Shown: positions 6,977 to 14,498 of the stretch, one piece after another | Layout of the letters: each line of letters begins with the position of its first letter | Numbering within the stretch: position 1 is the first letter of the stretch | DNA from: Archaeoglobus sp. | Lineage (GTDB): Archaea > Halobacteriota > Archaeoglobi > Archaeoglobales > Archaeoglobaceae | NCBI GenBank assembly: GCA_003978865.1 | Contig: QNXS01000074.1 | Span: forward strand, 1 to 23,814 | Reading direction: 5' to 3' | DNA: 23,814 bases | The notes under the pieces: model-generated | Told to the model about the DNA's origin: nothing | Databases searched by the model: none | What the model saw: only the letters and a program-made list of their open reading frames with translations | Program-made: the position numbers and the translations under genes

Positions 6977-8077
6977 TTACCACCCTTCAGACACAACCTC
7001 TCTCACAGTTTCGATAAGTAAATCATTTTCATCTTTCTTCCCGACACTGATTCTCACGTGGCTTTTGCAGCCAATGAACTTCGAGCAGTCTCTAATAATA
7101 ATTCCCCTCCGCATAAGTTTCTCTACAAAAGCACTTGCATTCGGAACTTTTACAAATAAAAAGTTAGAACAGCTATCATACACCATTAATCCGGTGGATC
7201 TAAGCTCCTTCACCAATCTTTTCCTTTCCTCTGCTATGTTTTTCAAAACGAAGTTCAGGTAATATACATCCCTGAGAGCTGCAGACGCTGCGAGAGCTGC
7301 CGGAGTTGAAATGGGAAAAGGTGTCGTAGCTTTCTCGTACTCTCTTTTGAGTTCCTCACTCATAACAGCGTATCCAACCCTCAAGTTTGCCAGCCCAAAT
7401 GCTTTTGAAAGTGTTCTACCTATAATTACGTTCTCATAGTCAGCAAACTTTTTTAAGGATTTTCCTTCGTACTCCGCGAACTCTCCGTAAGCTTCATCTA
7501 TGAATATCAGGCAGTTGCAGTTCTCTGCTATCTCCCTAACCGTCTTCTCCTTCTCTACGTTTCCAGTTGGATTGTTTGGAGAACAAAGCATCAAAATCTT
7601 TGGTTTTTCCTTCTCGCATGCCTCAAGTATTCTATCTGTATCTATCGAAAAGTCATCATTTCTCTCAACAAATATCCCCTTAGCTCCGAATACGCTCAGA
7701 AGCGTATGGTAATATGGGTAGGTTGGAATGGGGAGAATGACAGAATCTCCCGGATCGATAACAATTCTGAACAGGGTTTCCATAACTCCGTCCAAGCCAG
7801 CGCCGACAACGACTCTCGTAGGTTCCCATCCAGTGTGGAATTCTATTGCGGATAACAATTCAGAGGGAAAAGTTTCAGGATAAATGCTGAGTTCTCCGGG
7901 GCTTACGTTCTTCAAGGCTTCTACAGCTTTGGGACTCGGACCGAACGGATTTTCGTTCGAGGCCAGCTTTACTATCTTCTCGACTCCATACGTCTCTCTT
8001 ACGTATTTAATGCTCTTTCCGGGAATGTAGGGGCTCATTTTTCTTATATTTTCCCTGACAAAATCCCTCACGCGCAT
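6977..8077 (-). CDS. hisC: Histidinol-phosphate aminotransferase
   Basis: A fold-type I, pyridoxal-phosphate-dependent aminotransferase of 366 aa that converts imidazole acetol phosphate to histidinol phosphate in histidine synthesis. The substrate-binding segment LASNENPFGPSPKAVEAL is at about 38-55, SPNNPTGN (Asn168) contacts the cofactor, IDEAYGEF carries Asp194, and RTLSKAFGLANLRVGYA carries the Schiff-base lysine (Lys225) and Arg233. Length fits HisC. It sits 5 bp after a 49-aa gene and one base before the adenylate kinase-like gene, so the three are one operon. Related aminotransferases with other specificities exist, but the motifs favour HisC. Confidence 0.9.
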   Translation of the reverse strand: MRVRDFVRENIRKMSPYIPGKSIKYVRETYGVEKIVKLASNENPFGPSPKAVEALKNVSPGELSIYPETFPSELLSAIEFHTGWEPTRVVVGAGLDGVMETLFRIVIDPGDSVILPIPTYPYYHTLLSVFGAKGIFVERNDDFSIDTDRILEACEKEKPKILMLCSPNNPTGNVEKEKTVREIAENCNCLIFIDEAYGEFAEYEGKSLKKFADYENVIIGRTLSKAFGLANLRVGYAVMSEELKREYEKATTPFPISTPAALAASAALRDVYYLNFVLKNIAEERKRLVKELRSTGLMVYDSCSNFLFVKVPNASAFVEKLMRRGIIIRDCSKFIGCKSHVRISVGKKDENDLLIETVREVVSEGW

Positions 8078-8082
8078 GTTTC

Positions 8083-8232
8083 TTACTCCCTTTTTATTGT
8101 TATCTCCGCATCACTCCAGTCTTCAACGCCCTTCAGTGTGGATATAAGGGCTTCCACCACTCTGAAAAACACACTTCTGACATAGGAGTTCATCGGAATT
8201 TTTTTCCCATCAACGACAAGTTCGACTTTCAT
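8083..8232 (-). CDS. Conserved-looking 49-aa protein upstream of hisC
   Basis: An ATG at 8232 opens 49 codons, ending KREst at 8083, just 5 bp before hisC. The protein begins MKVELVVDGKKIPMNSYVRS and continues VFFRVVEALISTLKGVEDW. I recall similar tiny archaeal proteins of the pattern VELIVDGKKIPLNEFV...GVEGW, without known function, but cannot confirm this here. The shape is a beta hairpin, an amphipathic helix and a final strand. Tight spacing to hisC means it is the first gene of the operon. Reading frame, codon use and context support it as a real gene. Confidence 0.7.
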   Translation of the reverse strand: MKVELVVDGKKIPMNSYVRSVFFRVVEALISTLKGVEDWSDAEITIKRE

Positions 8233-8253
8233 GTTGTTAGCATGCCATAACGA

Positions 8254-8274
8254 TTTTTAGTTTTTAGTTTTTAG
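8254..8274. repeat. Three-copy 7-bp tandem repeat in a divergent promoter
   Basis: TTTTTAG occurs three times in a row between the hisC operon start and leuB. On the minus strand it reads CTAAAAA, which could serve as the TATA element of the hisC operon, about 25-40 bp before the 49-aa gene. Confidence 0.6.
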
Positions 8275-8290
8275 CAGATGAGAAGGACAA

Positions 8291-8300
8291 GAGTTTTTAA
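8291..8300 (+). promoter_or_regulatory. TATA box of leuB
   Basis: GAGTTTTTAA is centred about 26 bp before the leuB ATG at 8322, the spacing expected for a leaderless archaeal transcript. No ribosome binding site precedes the ATG, which agrees. Confidence 0.5.
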
Positions 8301-8321
8301 CGATTAAATCTACCACATGTC

Positions 8322-9308
8322 ATGAGAGTAACTGTTATTCCCGGAGATGGGATAGGCAAAGAAGTCATGGAAGCTGCAATGCTTATTCTAAGAAATTTAG
8401 ACCTTCCGTTCGAGTACACGTGGATGGAAGCTGGAGATGAAGCTCTAAAGAAGTATGGAAAAGCCTTGCCGGAAGAGACACTCAATGAGTGTTTGAAAAG
8501 CGACGCGGTCTTGTTTGGAGCAGCTGGAGAAACAGCTGCTGACGTCATAGTAAGATTGAGATTTGAGCTTGAAACTTTCGCCAACATCAGACCTGCAAAG
8601 TCATTTAAGGGAGTTAAATGCCTGTACGATAACGTGGATATAGTGATAGTCAGAGAAAACACTGAGTGTTTGTACAAAGGACTCGAATTCGAAGTTGCAG
8701 ATGGTATAGCTCAGGGAATAAGAGTGATTACAGAGAAAGGAAGTGAAAGAATAGCTAAATTTGCATTTGAACTTGCAAGAAGAGAAGGTAGAAAAAAGGT
8801 TACGGCACTTCACAAAGCAAATGTTATGAAGAAAACATGCGGGCTTTTCAGAAACGTTTGCAGGAGAGTAGCTGAAAGGTATCCAGACATAGAATTCAAC
8901 GATTACTATATCGATGCTGCCTGCATGTACTTAGTTATGAATCCCCTGAAGTTCGATGTAATACTTACCACGAACATGTTTGGAGATATAGTTAGTGATC
9001 TTGCTGCGGGACTTGTCGGAGGTTTAGGTTTAGCTCCCTCCGCAAACATAGGTGAGAAACATGCAATATTCGAGCCCGTACACGGATCAGCACCGGACAT
9101 AGCCGGAAAAGGAATAGCCAACCCCTCTGCTATGATACTTACAGCTTGCATGATGCTCAAGCACTTTGGTTATGTTGAGGAAGCTAAGAGAGTAGAAAAA
9201 GCCTTAGAAAGTGTAATTGCTGAGAATAAGACTACTCCGGACTTAGGAGGGAACTTAAAGACTATGGAGATGGCAGAGGAAGTTATCAAAAAACTCGAAC
9301 AGACATAA
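8322..9308 (+). CDS. leuB: 3-isopropylmalate dehydrogenase
   Basis: LeuB oxidises and decarboxylates 3-isopropylmalate with NAD in leucine synthesis. The 328-aa protein starts with VIPGDGIGKEVMEAA, has the substrate loop FGAAGETAADVIVRLRFELE, the VRENTECLYKGLE segment, ALHKANVMKK with the catalytic Lys, and MFGDIVSDLAAGLVGGLGLA with the metal-binding Asp residues. FEPVHGSAPDIAGKGIANP is the cofactor-binding end. The text closely resembles Archaeoglobus LeuB. Homoisocitrate or isocitrate dehydrogenases share the fold, but the short length and RLR motif favour LeuB. No other leucine genes are in the window, so it is a stand-alone unit with its own promoter. Confidence 0.9.
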   Translation: MRVTVIPGDGIGKEVMEAAMLILRNLDLPFEYTWMEAGDEALKKYGKALPEETLNECLKSDAVLFGAAGETAADVIVRLRFELETFANIRPAKSFKGVKCLYDNVDIVIVRENTECLYKGLEFEVADGIAQGIRVITEKGSERIAKFAFELARREGRKKVTALHKANVMKKTCGLFRNVCRRVAERYPDIEFNDYYIDAACMYLVMNPLKFDVILTTNMFGDIVSDLAAGLVGGLGLAPSANIGEKHAIFEPVHGSAPDIAGKGIANPSAMILTACMMLKHFGYVEEAKRVEKALESVIAENKTTPDLGGNLKTMEMAEEVIKKLEQT

Positions 9309-9408
9309 ATTTAAATTATTTATCTAATTAAATACTTAACATTGATATTTGCATGAGTGAGTAAATTGAAGCTATATTATCACAATTTCACATGGATTGT
9401 CAGTAAGA

Positions 9409-9509
9409 GAGAAAGCTCTGAGAAAGCTCTGAGATTCCACAAACATTTCTGCTATTGATACTGCAGCTATGCAATATTGTGATATTGATTTTGATTTGAT
9501 ATTGATTTT
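9409..9509. repeat. Short direct repeats between convergent genes
   Basis: The 209-bp gap between the ends of leuB and the thymidylate synthase-like gene holds an 11-bp tandem repeat (GAGAAAGCTCT at 9409-9419 and 9420-9430). It also holds two copies of GATATTGATTTT (9481-9492 and 9498-9509). T-rich tracts on both sides may end the convergent transcripts. No gene is visible. Confidence 0.55.
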
Positions 9510-9517
9510 CTTCACAA

Positions 9518-10840
9518 TCACTCCTCCATTCCACCTTCGATTACTGATCCAAACACATTGGGTGTCTCTGGAAAAAGTATTTCTTTTGCAGCTTTCAAAG
9601 ATTCCCAGTATATATGCGCATCGTTTGCAAAGTGGTAGTATTTGTAGCTGTCAAATTTAGTAAGTCCGGCAATGTAGGAAGTTAAGGTGGCAAAGGCAAA
9701 CATGTTTGCGTGCATAGCACCAAAAACGTCGTTGGATCTCATATAAAATATGCCGGCGAGAGTGTTTCCATTTGCGATAAACTGGTATCCTCTCAAACAC
9801 GGAGGATCGTTGCAGAATAAATCCCATGGTCTTGATATTGAGACATAACACGTTCTGTCATACTTATTTTTCCTCAGTTTTTCCATGCACATGTACAGCT
9901 GATCAACTTTCACATCGTCAGCCTCGCAGTACCTAGCTCTTTCAGCATATGTATATACTTCTCCCTCTTTTTTCTTTACGGGAGTAGTTACGGGTTTGTC
10001 TATACATTCTGCGTGAATTACGTAACTGTGAGCGTAGTTTATACCGTACTCCTTAGAGAAAGGAGCTTTATCGTGTATCTGATTCTCGTCTGGATTTTTT
10101 ATTTCTATAAACAATCTTGGTAAAAATTTACACTTTTCCTGACCGCCAAAAAGTTTACCCCATTCCGTCGCTTTTTCCATACCACTGTAAACAACTTCCA
10201 CAGCTGAATGCCAAGCGGAAGATATGTAGTCTTCAATTAAATGAGTTCCTTCCTCTGTTACACCGAACACCTCTCTATGCTTTGCATGTCCAAACTCTCT
10301 CTCAATCTTCTCCAATTCCCGCTCATACACATGAGGACAGCCAACAAGTAAACCGATGCTTCCCCTCTCAAAACCACTGAGCTCGCACACCCGTTCAAGT
10401 ACATAGTTAATCAGGTCAAAATCGTGAGCAAAGTAATCTGTAACATCCAAACTTCTAATGTAAACTGTCAGGTTAAGTTTGTTGTTAAAATACAAGAAGC
10501 TAATCTCGGTAATTGCGGGAGGATACTTTGAAAGGTGGTCTTTTGGAAACCATAAAGGTATGGATGCCCTTCTTGTAAACGGACTGGATCTGAGCTTTGC
10601 TGCAACTGTTTCCAGCAGTTTTTCTACCCTGTCAAGGTAAGTTACAAAATTTTCACTGCCGTGATCAACATACCAGAACGTTTCTATATCTGAATCAAAG
10701 TAATCCGGTTTTTTAACAACAACAAACGCAGGAGGAGAGTGCAAAGCCGTGCCGTACCTTGACACCACAGGTTTTCCCTCTTCGAGAACTTTTGCAAGTA
10801 ATTTTTGCATGGCTGTTTCAGCCTTAGTCTCCAAGATCAT
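9518..10840 (-). CDS. Thymidylate synthase-like protein, internal tandem duplication
   Basis: Numbered from the ATG at 10840, this 440-aa protein contains two thymidylate synthase (TS)-type cores. The C-half has DPPCLRGYQF (Cys348), MRSNDVFGAMHANMFAFA (Arg368, Asn379) and NDAHIYWE (His409, Tyr411), matching the TS catalytic Cys, RSxD, dUMP-binding Asn and HxY motifs. The N-half has TRRASIPLW (Arg90-Arg91), YPPAITEISF (Ala109 in place of Cys), IRSLDVTDYFAHDFDL (Arg129, Asp140 in place of Asn) and CPHVYE (His170). The halves align gaplessly, 239 residues apart, from the Arg pair to the HxY motif. It probably makes dTMP or a related methylated or hydroxymethylated pyrimidine nucleotide; the cofactor is unknown. 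The start fits a TATA box 27 bp upstream; a start at 10921 would run into nadA. Confidence 0.8.
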   Translation of the reverse strand: MILETKAETAMQKLLAKVLEEGKPVVSRYGTALHSPPAFVVVKKPDYFDSDIETFWYVDHGSENFVTYLDRVEKLLETVAAKLRSSPFTRRASIPLWFPKDHLSKYPPAITEISFLYFNNKLNLTVYIRSLDVTDYFAHDFDLINYVLERVCELSGFERGSIGLLVGCPHVYERELEKIEREFGHAKHREVFGVTEEGTHLIEDYISSAWHSAVEVVYSGMEKATEWGKLFGGQEKCKFLPRLFIEIKNPDENQIHDKAPFSKEYGINYAHSYVIHAECIDKPVTTPVKKKEGEVYTYAERARYCEADDVKVDQLYMCMEKLRKNKYDRTCYVSISRPWDLFCNDPPCLRGYQFIANGNTLAGIFYMRSNDVFGAMHANMFAFATLTSYIAGLTKFDSYKYYHFANDAHIYWESLKAAKEILFPETPNVFGSVIEGGMEE

Positions 10841-10855
10841 CAACCTACAATTGCT

Positions 10856-10890
10856 GGCAGATAATTTAATTTGACGATTTGTTATCTGCC
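10856..10890. promoter_or_regulatory. Inverted repeat spanning the shared nadA / thymidylate synthase-like promoter
   Basis: GGCAGATAA (10856-10864) and TTATCTGCC (10882-10890) are perfect 9-bp inverted arms with a 17-bp spacer. An AATTTAATTT tract (10863-10872) between or touching the arms lies about 27-29 bp from both start codons (10840 minus, 10896 plus), so it may be the TATA box for both directions. A dimeric repressor on the arms could control nadA, the other gene, or both. Confidence 0.55.
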
Positions 10891-10895
10891 CGACA

Positions 10896-11825
10896 ATGCC
10901 AGCGCAAAAAAGACATGACAAGATAAAAAGGGAGATAGAGCGATTAAAAGAGAAGAAAAATGCGGTAATTCTGTCCCATAATTATCAGACTCTCGATGTT
11001 CAGGATGTTGCCGATTTTAAGGGAGATAGCCTTGAACTATCAATAGCTGCATCAAAAACTGAGGCTGACATAATAGTATTTTGTGGAGTTGACTTCATGG
11101 CTGAAACGGCTGCAATCTGCAATCCGGATAAAAAGGTGCTGATTCCGTGTAGGTATGCGAGATGTCCAATGGCAACACAGCTAACACCTGAAATGGTAGT
11201 AGAGGCTAAATCGAGAGGATATCCCTTTATAGCTTATGTTAACACTTTTGCTGCTGTAAAAGCAGAAGCAGACATTTGTTGCACTTCTGCAAACGCCAAA
11301 GAAGTTGCCAAAATTGTTGCAAAGGATGGTGTCTGTTTTATGGGACCAGATGCAAACTTAGCCCACTTTGCAAGCGGGAATGGAGTTGATGTTGTACCTG
11401 TTCCGGAACATGGGTACTGCTACGTTCACAAAGCATTTCAGGTAGAAGATGTCGTTAAAGCAAGAAAAGATTATCCAAAAGCCGAAATTATAGTTCACCC
11501 CGAATGCAATCCCGATGTTCAGTATGAAGCAGACTTTGTTGGTTCTACAAGCCAGATGCTTAGACACGTTGTAAAAAGCGAGAGCGATGTCTTTGTTGTT
11601 GGGACAGAGATAGGGCTGATAGAAAGAATGAGGAATGAGATAAAAGAAAAGAAGTTCATACCTCTGAGAAAGTCAACATGCATAGAGATGAAGCTTAACA
11701 ACCTTGAAAAAGTTTACTTGGCTCTGAAAGAGGAAAAATACGAGGTTAAGATAGATGAGGAGATTGCTGACAGGGCAAGAAAGTCAATAAACAGGATGTT
11801 CAGAGTTTTAGACAAAAAGAGGTGA
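10896..11825 (+). CDS. nadA: Quinolinate synthase
   Basis: NadA condenses iminoaspartate with dihydroxyacetone phosphate to give quinolinate, the first committed step towards NAD. The 309-aa length is that of the short archaeal form. Visible motifs are VILSHNYQTLDVQDVADF near the start, CRYARCPMA (about 85-93), ADICCTSANA (about 125-134), IIVHPECNPDV (Cys204) and RKSTCIEMK (Cys262). The three cluster cysteines should be one of Cys85/Cys90, plus Cys204 and Cys262. The [4Fe-4S] cluster makes the enzyme oxygen-sensitive, as expected in an anaerobe. It heads an operon with nadX and nadC, with only 4 bp to the next gene, behind an inverted-repeat operator candidate. Confidence 0.95.
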   Translation: MPAQKRHDKIKREIERLKEKKNAVILSHNYQTLDVQDVADFKGDSLELSIAASKTEADIIVFCGVDFMAETAAICNPDKKVLIPCRYARCPMATQLTPEMVVEAKSRGYPFIAYVNTFAAVKAEADICCTSANAKEVAKIVAKDGVCFMGPDANLAHFASGNGVDVVPVPEHGYCYVHKAFQVEDVVKARKDYPKAEIIVHPECNPDVQYEADFVGSTSQMLRHVVKSESDVFVVGTEIGLIERMRNEIKEKKFIPLRKSTCIEMKLNNLEKVYLALKEEKYEVKIDEEIADRARKSINRMFRVLDKKR

Positions 11826-11829
11826 AGTT

Positions 11830-12630
11830 ATGATTAAAGTATGTTTGCTCGGATGCGGGGCTATAGGGCAAACAATAGCAGAAAACTCGGGGAAAAAATA
11901 CAGATTAATAGCTGTATTCGATAAAAATGTTAATAAAGCTGAAGAAGTTGCAAAAATATCTTCGGCTGAAGTTGCAAAAAGTTTTGATGATTTCCTGAAT
12001 TACTGCAAAAACTGTGATGTTGCAGTTGAAGCTGCCTCCCAGCAGGCTGTAAGGGATTGTGTTAGAATTCTCGAGTTTACAGACCTTGTAATAATGTCTG
12101 TTGGAGCGCTCAGAGATGCTGAACTGCTGAATAAACTAATAAGTACAGCAAGAGCATCTGGCAGAAAAATACACATTCCTTCTGGAGCTGTTGGTGGTAT
12201 AGATGCCTTAAAAGCAGTTAAAGGTTTAGCTGAAGAGGTTACACTGACAAGTGTGAAACATCCGGAAAGTTTGAAGGATTCATATTTCTTCAAGGAAAAG
12301 AGAATTAAAGTTGAAAACATTAAAGAGAGGACAGTTCTGTTTGATGGCAATGCTATGGAAGCAGTAAAATTTTTCCCCGCAAACGTCAACGTTGCAGCTA
12401 CTGTAAGTTTGGCTTGTTTGGGATTTAAAAGGACGAGAGTTAGAATTATTGCTGATCCGGGAGTAAGGGAGAACTATCACGAGATAAGAGCTAAGGGTTC
12501 TTTTGGTGAGTTATGTATTGTTGCTAAAAATAAAAAACATCCAAAAAATCCGAAAACAAGTTATTTAGCTGCCCTATCTGTTGTAAGACTGCTAAGAGAA
12601 ATGGCAGAAGAGATGCGGGTGGGAACTTGA
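11830..12630 (+). CDS. nadX: L-aspartate dehydrogenase
   Basis: NadX oxidises L-aspartate to iminoaspartate with NAD(P) and supplies NadA, replacing the oxygen-using NadB of many bacteria. The 266-aa protein begins with a Rossmann motif (VCLLGCGAIGQTIAENSG). It has VEAASQQAVRD (about 59-69), the conserved HIPSGAVGGIDALKA (about 116-130), FPANVNVAATVSLA (about 178-191) and ADPGVRENYHEI (about 204-215), whose His is the proposed catalytic residue. It follows nadA by 4 bp, and its stop overlaps the TTG start of nadC. The order nadA-nadX-nadC gives the full anaerobic route from aspartate to nicotinate mononucleotide. Confidence 0.93.
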   Translation: MIKVCLLGCGAIGQTIAENSGKKYRLIAVFDKNVNKAEEVAKISSAEVAKSFDDFLNYCKNCDVAVEAASQQAVRDCVRILEFTDLVIMSVGALRDAELLNKLISTARASGRKIHIPSGAVGGIDALKAVKGLAEEVTLTSVKHPESLKDSYFFKEKRIKVENIKERTVLFDGNAMEAVKFFPANVNVAATVSLACLGFKRTRVRIIADPGVRENYHEIRAKGSFGELCIVAKNKKHPKNPKTSYLAALSVVRLLREMAEEMRVGT

Positions 12631-13454
12631 AATTGGCAAAACCCGTTGTGAGAAAACTGCTTAGTATGTATATAGAGGAGGATTCCTATTACGGAGATAC
12701 AACATTCACTTTAGAAACTGACGTAAGAGCAGAGGTTATCGCAAAGGAGAGTTTTATTCTCTCAGGTGCAGAGTTCTCAAAACTGTGCTTTGAACTCTGC
12801 GGTGCTAAAGCAAAACAACTTCTAAAAGATGGAGATACTGTTGATAGGGGAGATAAAATTCTAAAGATAAAAGGTGTTTCAAGCCATGTTCTAATTGCAG
12901 AAAGAACTGCTCTAAATATCCTGCAGAGAATGAGCGGTATTGCTACAGCAACAAGAAAAATTGTGGAGGCTGTAAATCCATACGGGGTTAAAGTTGCTGC
13001 AACGAGAAAAACAACTCCCGGTTTCAGGTTATTTGAAAAAATAGCTGTTATGCATGGTGGCGGAGATACACACAGAATGAGTCTATCGGATTGCGTACTT
13101 ATCAAAGATAACCATATAGCTATTGCGGGAAGCATCAAAAAAGCCATAGAGCAAGCAAGAAGAGCCTCGTTCACAAAGAAAGTTGAAATCGAAGTTAGCT
13201 CTGTTGAGGATGCTTTAGAGGCTGTAAGGTGCGGTGCGGATATAATCATGCTTGACAACATGGGTGTAAAAGAAGTGGAAAAAGCAGTTAAAGAAATAAG
13301 AAGAACTGGAAGTGTAATAATAGAAGCATCTGGAGGTATTACTCCGGATAACGCTGAGATGTATGCCAAAGCTGGAGTTGATGTAATTTCATCGGGATGG
13401 ATAACCCACTCTGCAAGGGCTGTCGATATTAGTATGAAAGTTGACAGGGAATAG
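12627..13454 (+). CDS. nadC: Nicotinate-nucleotide pyrophosphorylase (quinolinate phosphoribosyltransferase)
   Basis: NadC uses PRPP to turn quinolinate into nicotinate mononucleotide and CO2. The 275-aa protein shows the family motifs ERTALNILQRMSGIATATR (about 91-109), TRKTTPGFRLFEKIAVMHGG (about 127-146), HRMSLSDCVLIKDNHI (about 149-164), VEVS-type strands and EASGGITPDNAEMYAKAGVD near the end. The chosen start is a TTG at 12627 that overlaps the nadX stop; a second TTG at 12633 has better spacing from GGGTGGG and is an equally good candidate. It ends 2 bp from the convergent ribose-1,5-bisphosphate isomerase gene. Confidence 0.94.
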   Translation: MKLAKPVVRKLLSMYIEEDSYYGDTTFTLETDVRAEVIAKESFILSGAEFSKLCFELCGAKAKQLLKDGDTVDRGDKILKIKGVSSHVLIAERTALNILQRMSGIATATRKIVEAVNPYGVKVAATRKTTPGFRLFEKIAVMHGGGDTHRMSLSDCVLIKDNHIAIAGSIKKAIEQARRASFTKKVEIEVSSVEDALEAVRCGADIIMLDNMGVKEVEKAVKEIRRTGSVIIEASGGITPDNAEMYAKAGVDVISSGWITHSARAVDISMKVDRE

Positions 13455-13456
13455 GA

Positions 13457-14413
13457 TTAGTCAAAGTGCTTTGGGGAGAGCGTTATTTCTCCAGCTTCTC
13501 TAAGTGAATACCCAAGTCTCTCTCTGATTACAAGGTAAGCCATTTCGGGAGGTATCGCTCCAATTTCAGTTATTATTACATCTATGTAATCTCTTGGTGT
13601 CACGTCAAAAGCGGGATTTCTAACCTTTACATCAAGAGAGAGAATTTCCGGTGGGGCTACCTCATCCGCATTCCTCTCCTCTATCACTACAAGATCACCA
13701 AATAGTGTTTTCGGACTGAACTTGTAGGTCTCGGCTGCTACCATGAATGGAACTCTTGCTTCCTTCGCTGCAAGAGCTATCTGGGATGTTCCTATCTTGT
13801 TTATTAAAGCACCGTTCGCCGTTATTGTATCAGCTCCGACAACAACACAGTCAACTTCGCTTATGAAGTACCTAACAGCAGAATCAACTATCAGAGTTAC
13901 TGGAATTTTCTCGGAGGCTAACTCTTTAACGGTGATGAAACCCTGTCTTCTTGGTCTCGATTCGGTTGCAAATACCATCTCAACTTTTCCCTGCCTGTAA
14001 GCTTCCTTGATTACAGATAAAGCTGCCGAAGAATTACAGTGTGTCATCACAACCGAGTTCTTTTTTATTCTTCTTGCCCCGATCTTTCCGATATTTTTGT
14101 GAGCATTTTTTACCCATTCCACAAACTGTTCAGCTCTTTCAACTATGCTTCTCCTCTTTTCTTCCACACTCTCTCCTGAATAGTTCATGACATAGTTAAC
14201 AGCGTTGTAAAGACTTACAGCAGTTGGACGTGTATCCAGCAGTGTTTTTGCGGCCCATTTCATTTTTTTATCAAACTCTTCTGTGTTTGAAACCTTCAAA
14301 CTTTCAGCAAAAGATTTAAGTGTTTCTGCTGCAAACCTTGCTATTCTTGCAGCACCTCTGATCTCCATAGTAACTATCTTCTCTGCTGCTTCTCTCACGA
14401 TTTCTTCCTGCAT
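13457..14413 (-). CDS. Ribose-1,5-bisphosphate isomerase
   Basis: This 318-aa member of the eIF2B-alpha-like family converts ribose 1,5-bisphosphate to ribulose 1,5-bisphosphate. In archaea it acts between AMP phosphorylase and type III RuBisCO in nucleoside breakdown. The catalytic Cys lies in MTHCNSSAALSV (Cys126) and the Asp in VVVGADTITANGALINKIGT (Asp195). ATESRPRRQGF is the substrate-phosphate-binding segment. These match the isomerase rather than methylthioribose-1-phosphate isomerase or initiation factor subunits. Neither RuBisCO nor AMP phosphorylase is in the window. The gene converges on nadC with a 2-bp gap and is divergent from the isochorismatase-family gene. Confidence 0.9.
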   Translation of the reverse strand: MQEEIVREAAEKIVTMEIRGAARIARFAAETLKSFAESLKVSNTEEFDKKMKWAAKTLLDTRPTAVSLYNAVNYVMNYSGESVEEKRRSIVERAEQFVEWVKNAHKNIGKIGARRIKKNSVVMTHCNSSAALSVIKEAYRQGKVEMVFATESRPRRQGFITVKELASEKIPVTLIVDSAVRYFISEVDCVVVGADTITANGALINKIGTSQIALAAKEARVPFMVAAETYKFSPKTLFGDLVVIEERNADEVAPPEILSLDVKVRNPAFDVTPRDYIDVIITEIGAIPPEMAYLVIRERLGYSLREAGEITLSPKHFD

Positions 14414-14469
14414 GTTTTATTGTATGACCTTGTGGTTAAAATTAGTAATGTACGAAACCGGGACGAAAA

Positions 14470-14478
14470 ACTTATGAA
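14470..14478 (+). promoter_or_regulatory. TATA box of the isochorismatase-family operon
   Basis: AACTTATGA lies about 25 bp before the ATG at 14499, fitting a leaderless transcript. No ribosome binding site precedes the ATG. Confidence 0.4.
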
Positions 14479-14498
14479 TTTGAGCTTGTTTTGTGTAC

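Noticed and set aside
8297..8677. 126-codon open frame on the minus strand, opposite leuB
   Set aside because: Overlaps the well-supported leuB start and promoter; no family features.
12689..13369. 226-codon open frame on the minus strand, opposite nadC
   Set aside because: It mirrors a clear nadC; Leu/Ser/Ile-rich text with no motif is the usual shadow of a real gene in a sparse-stop frame.
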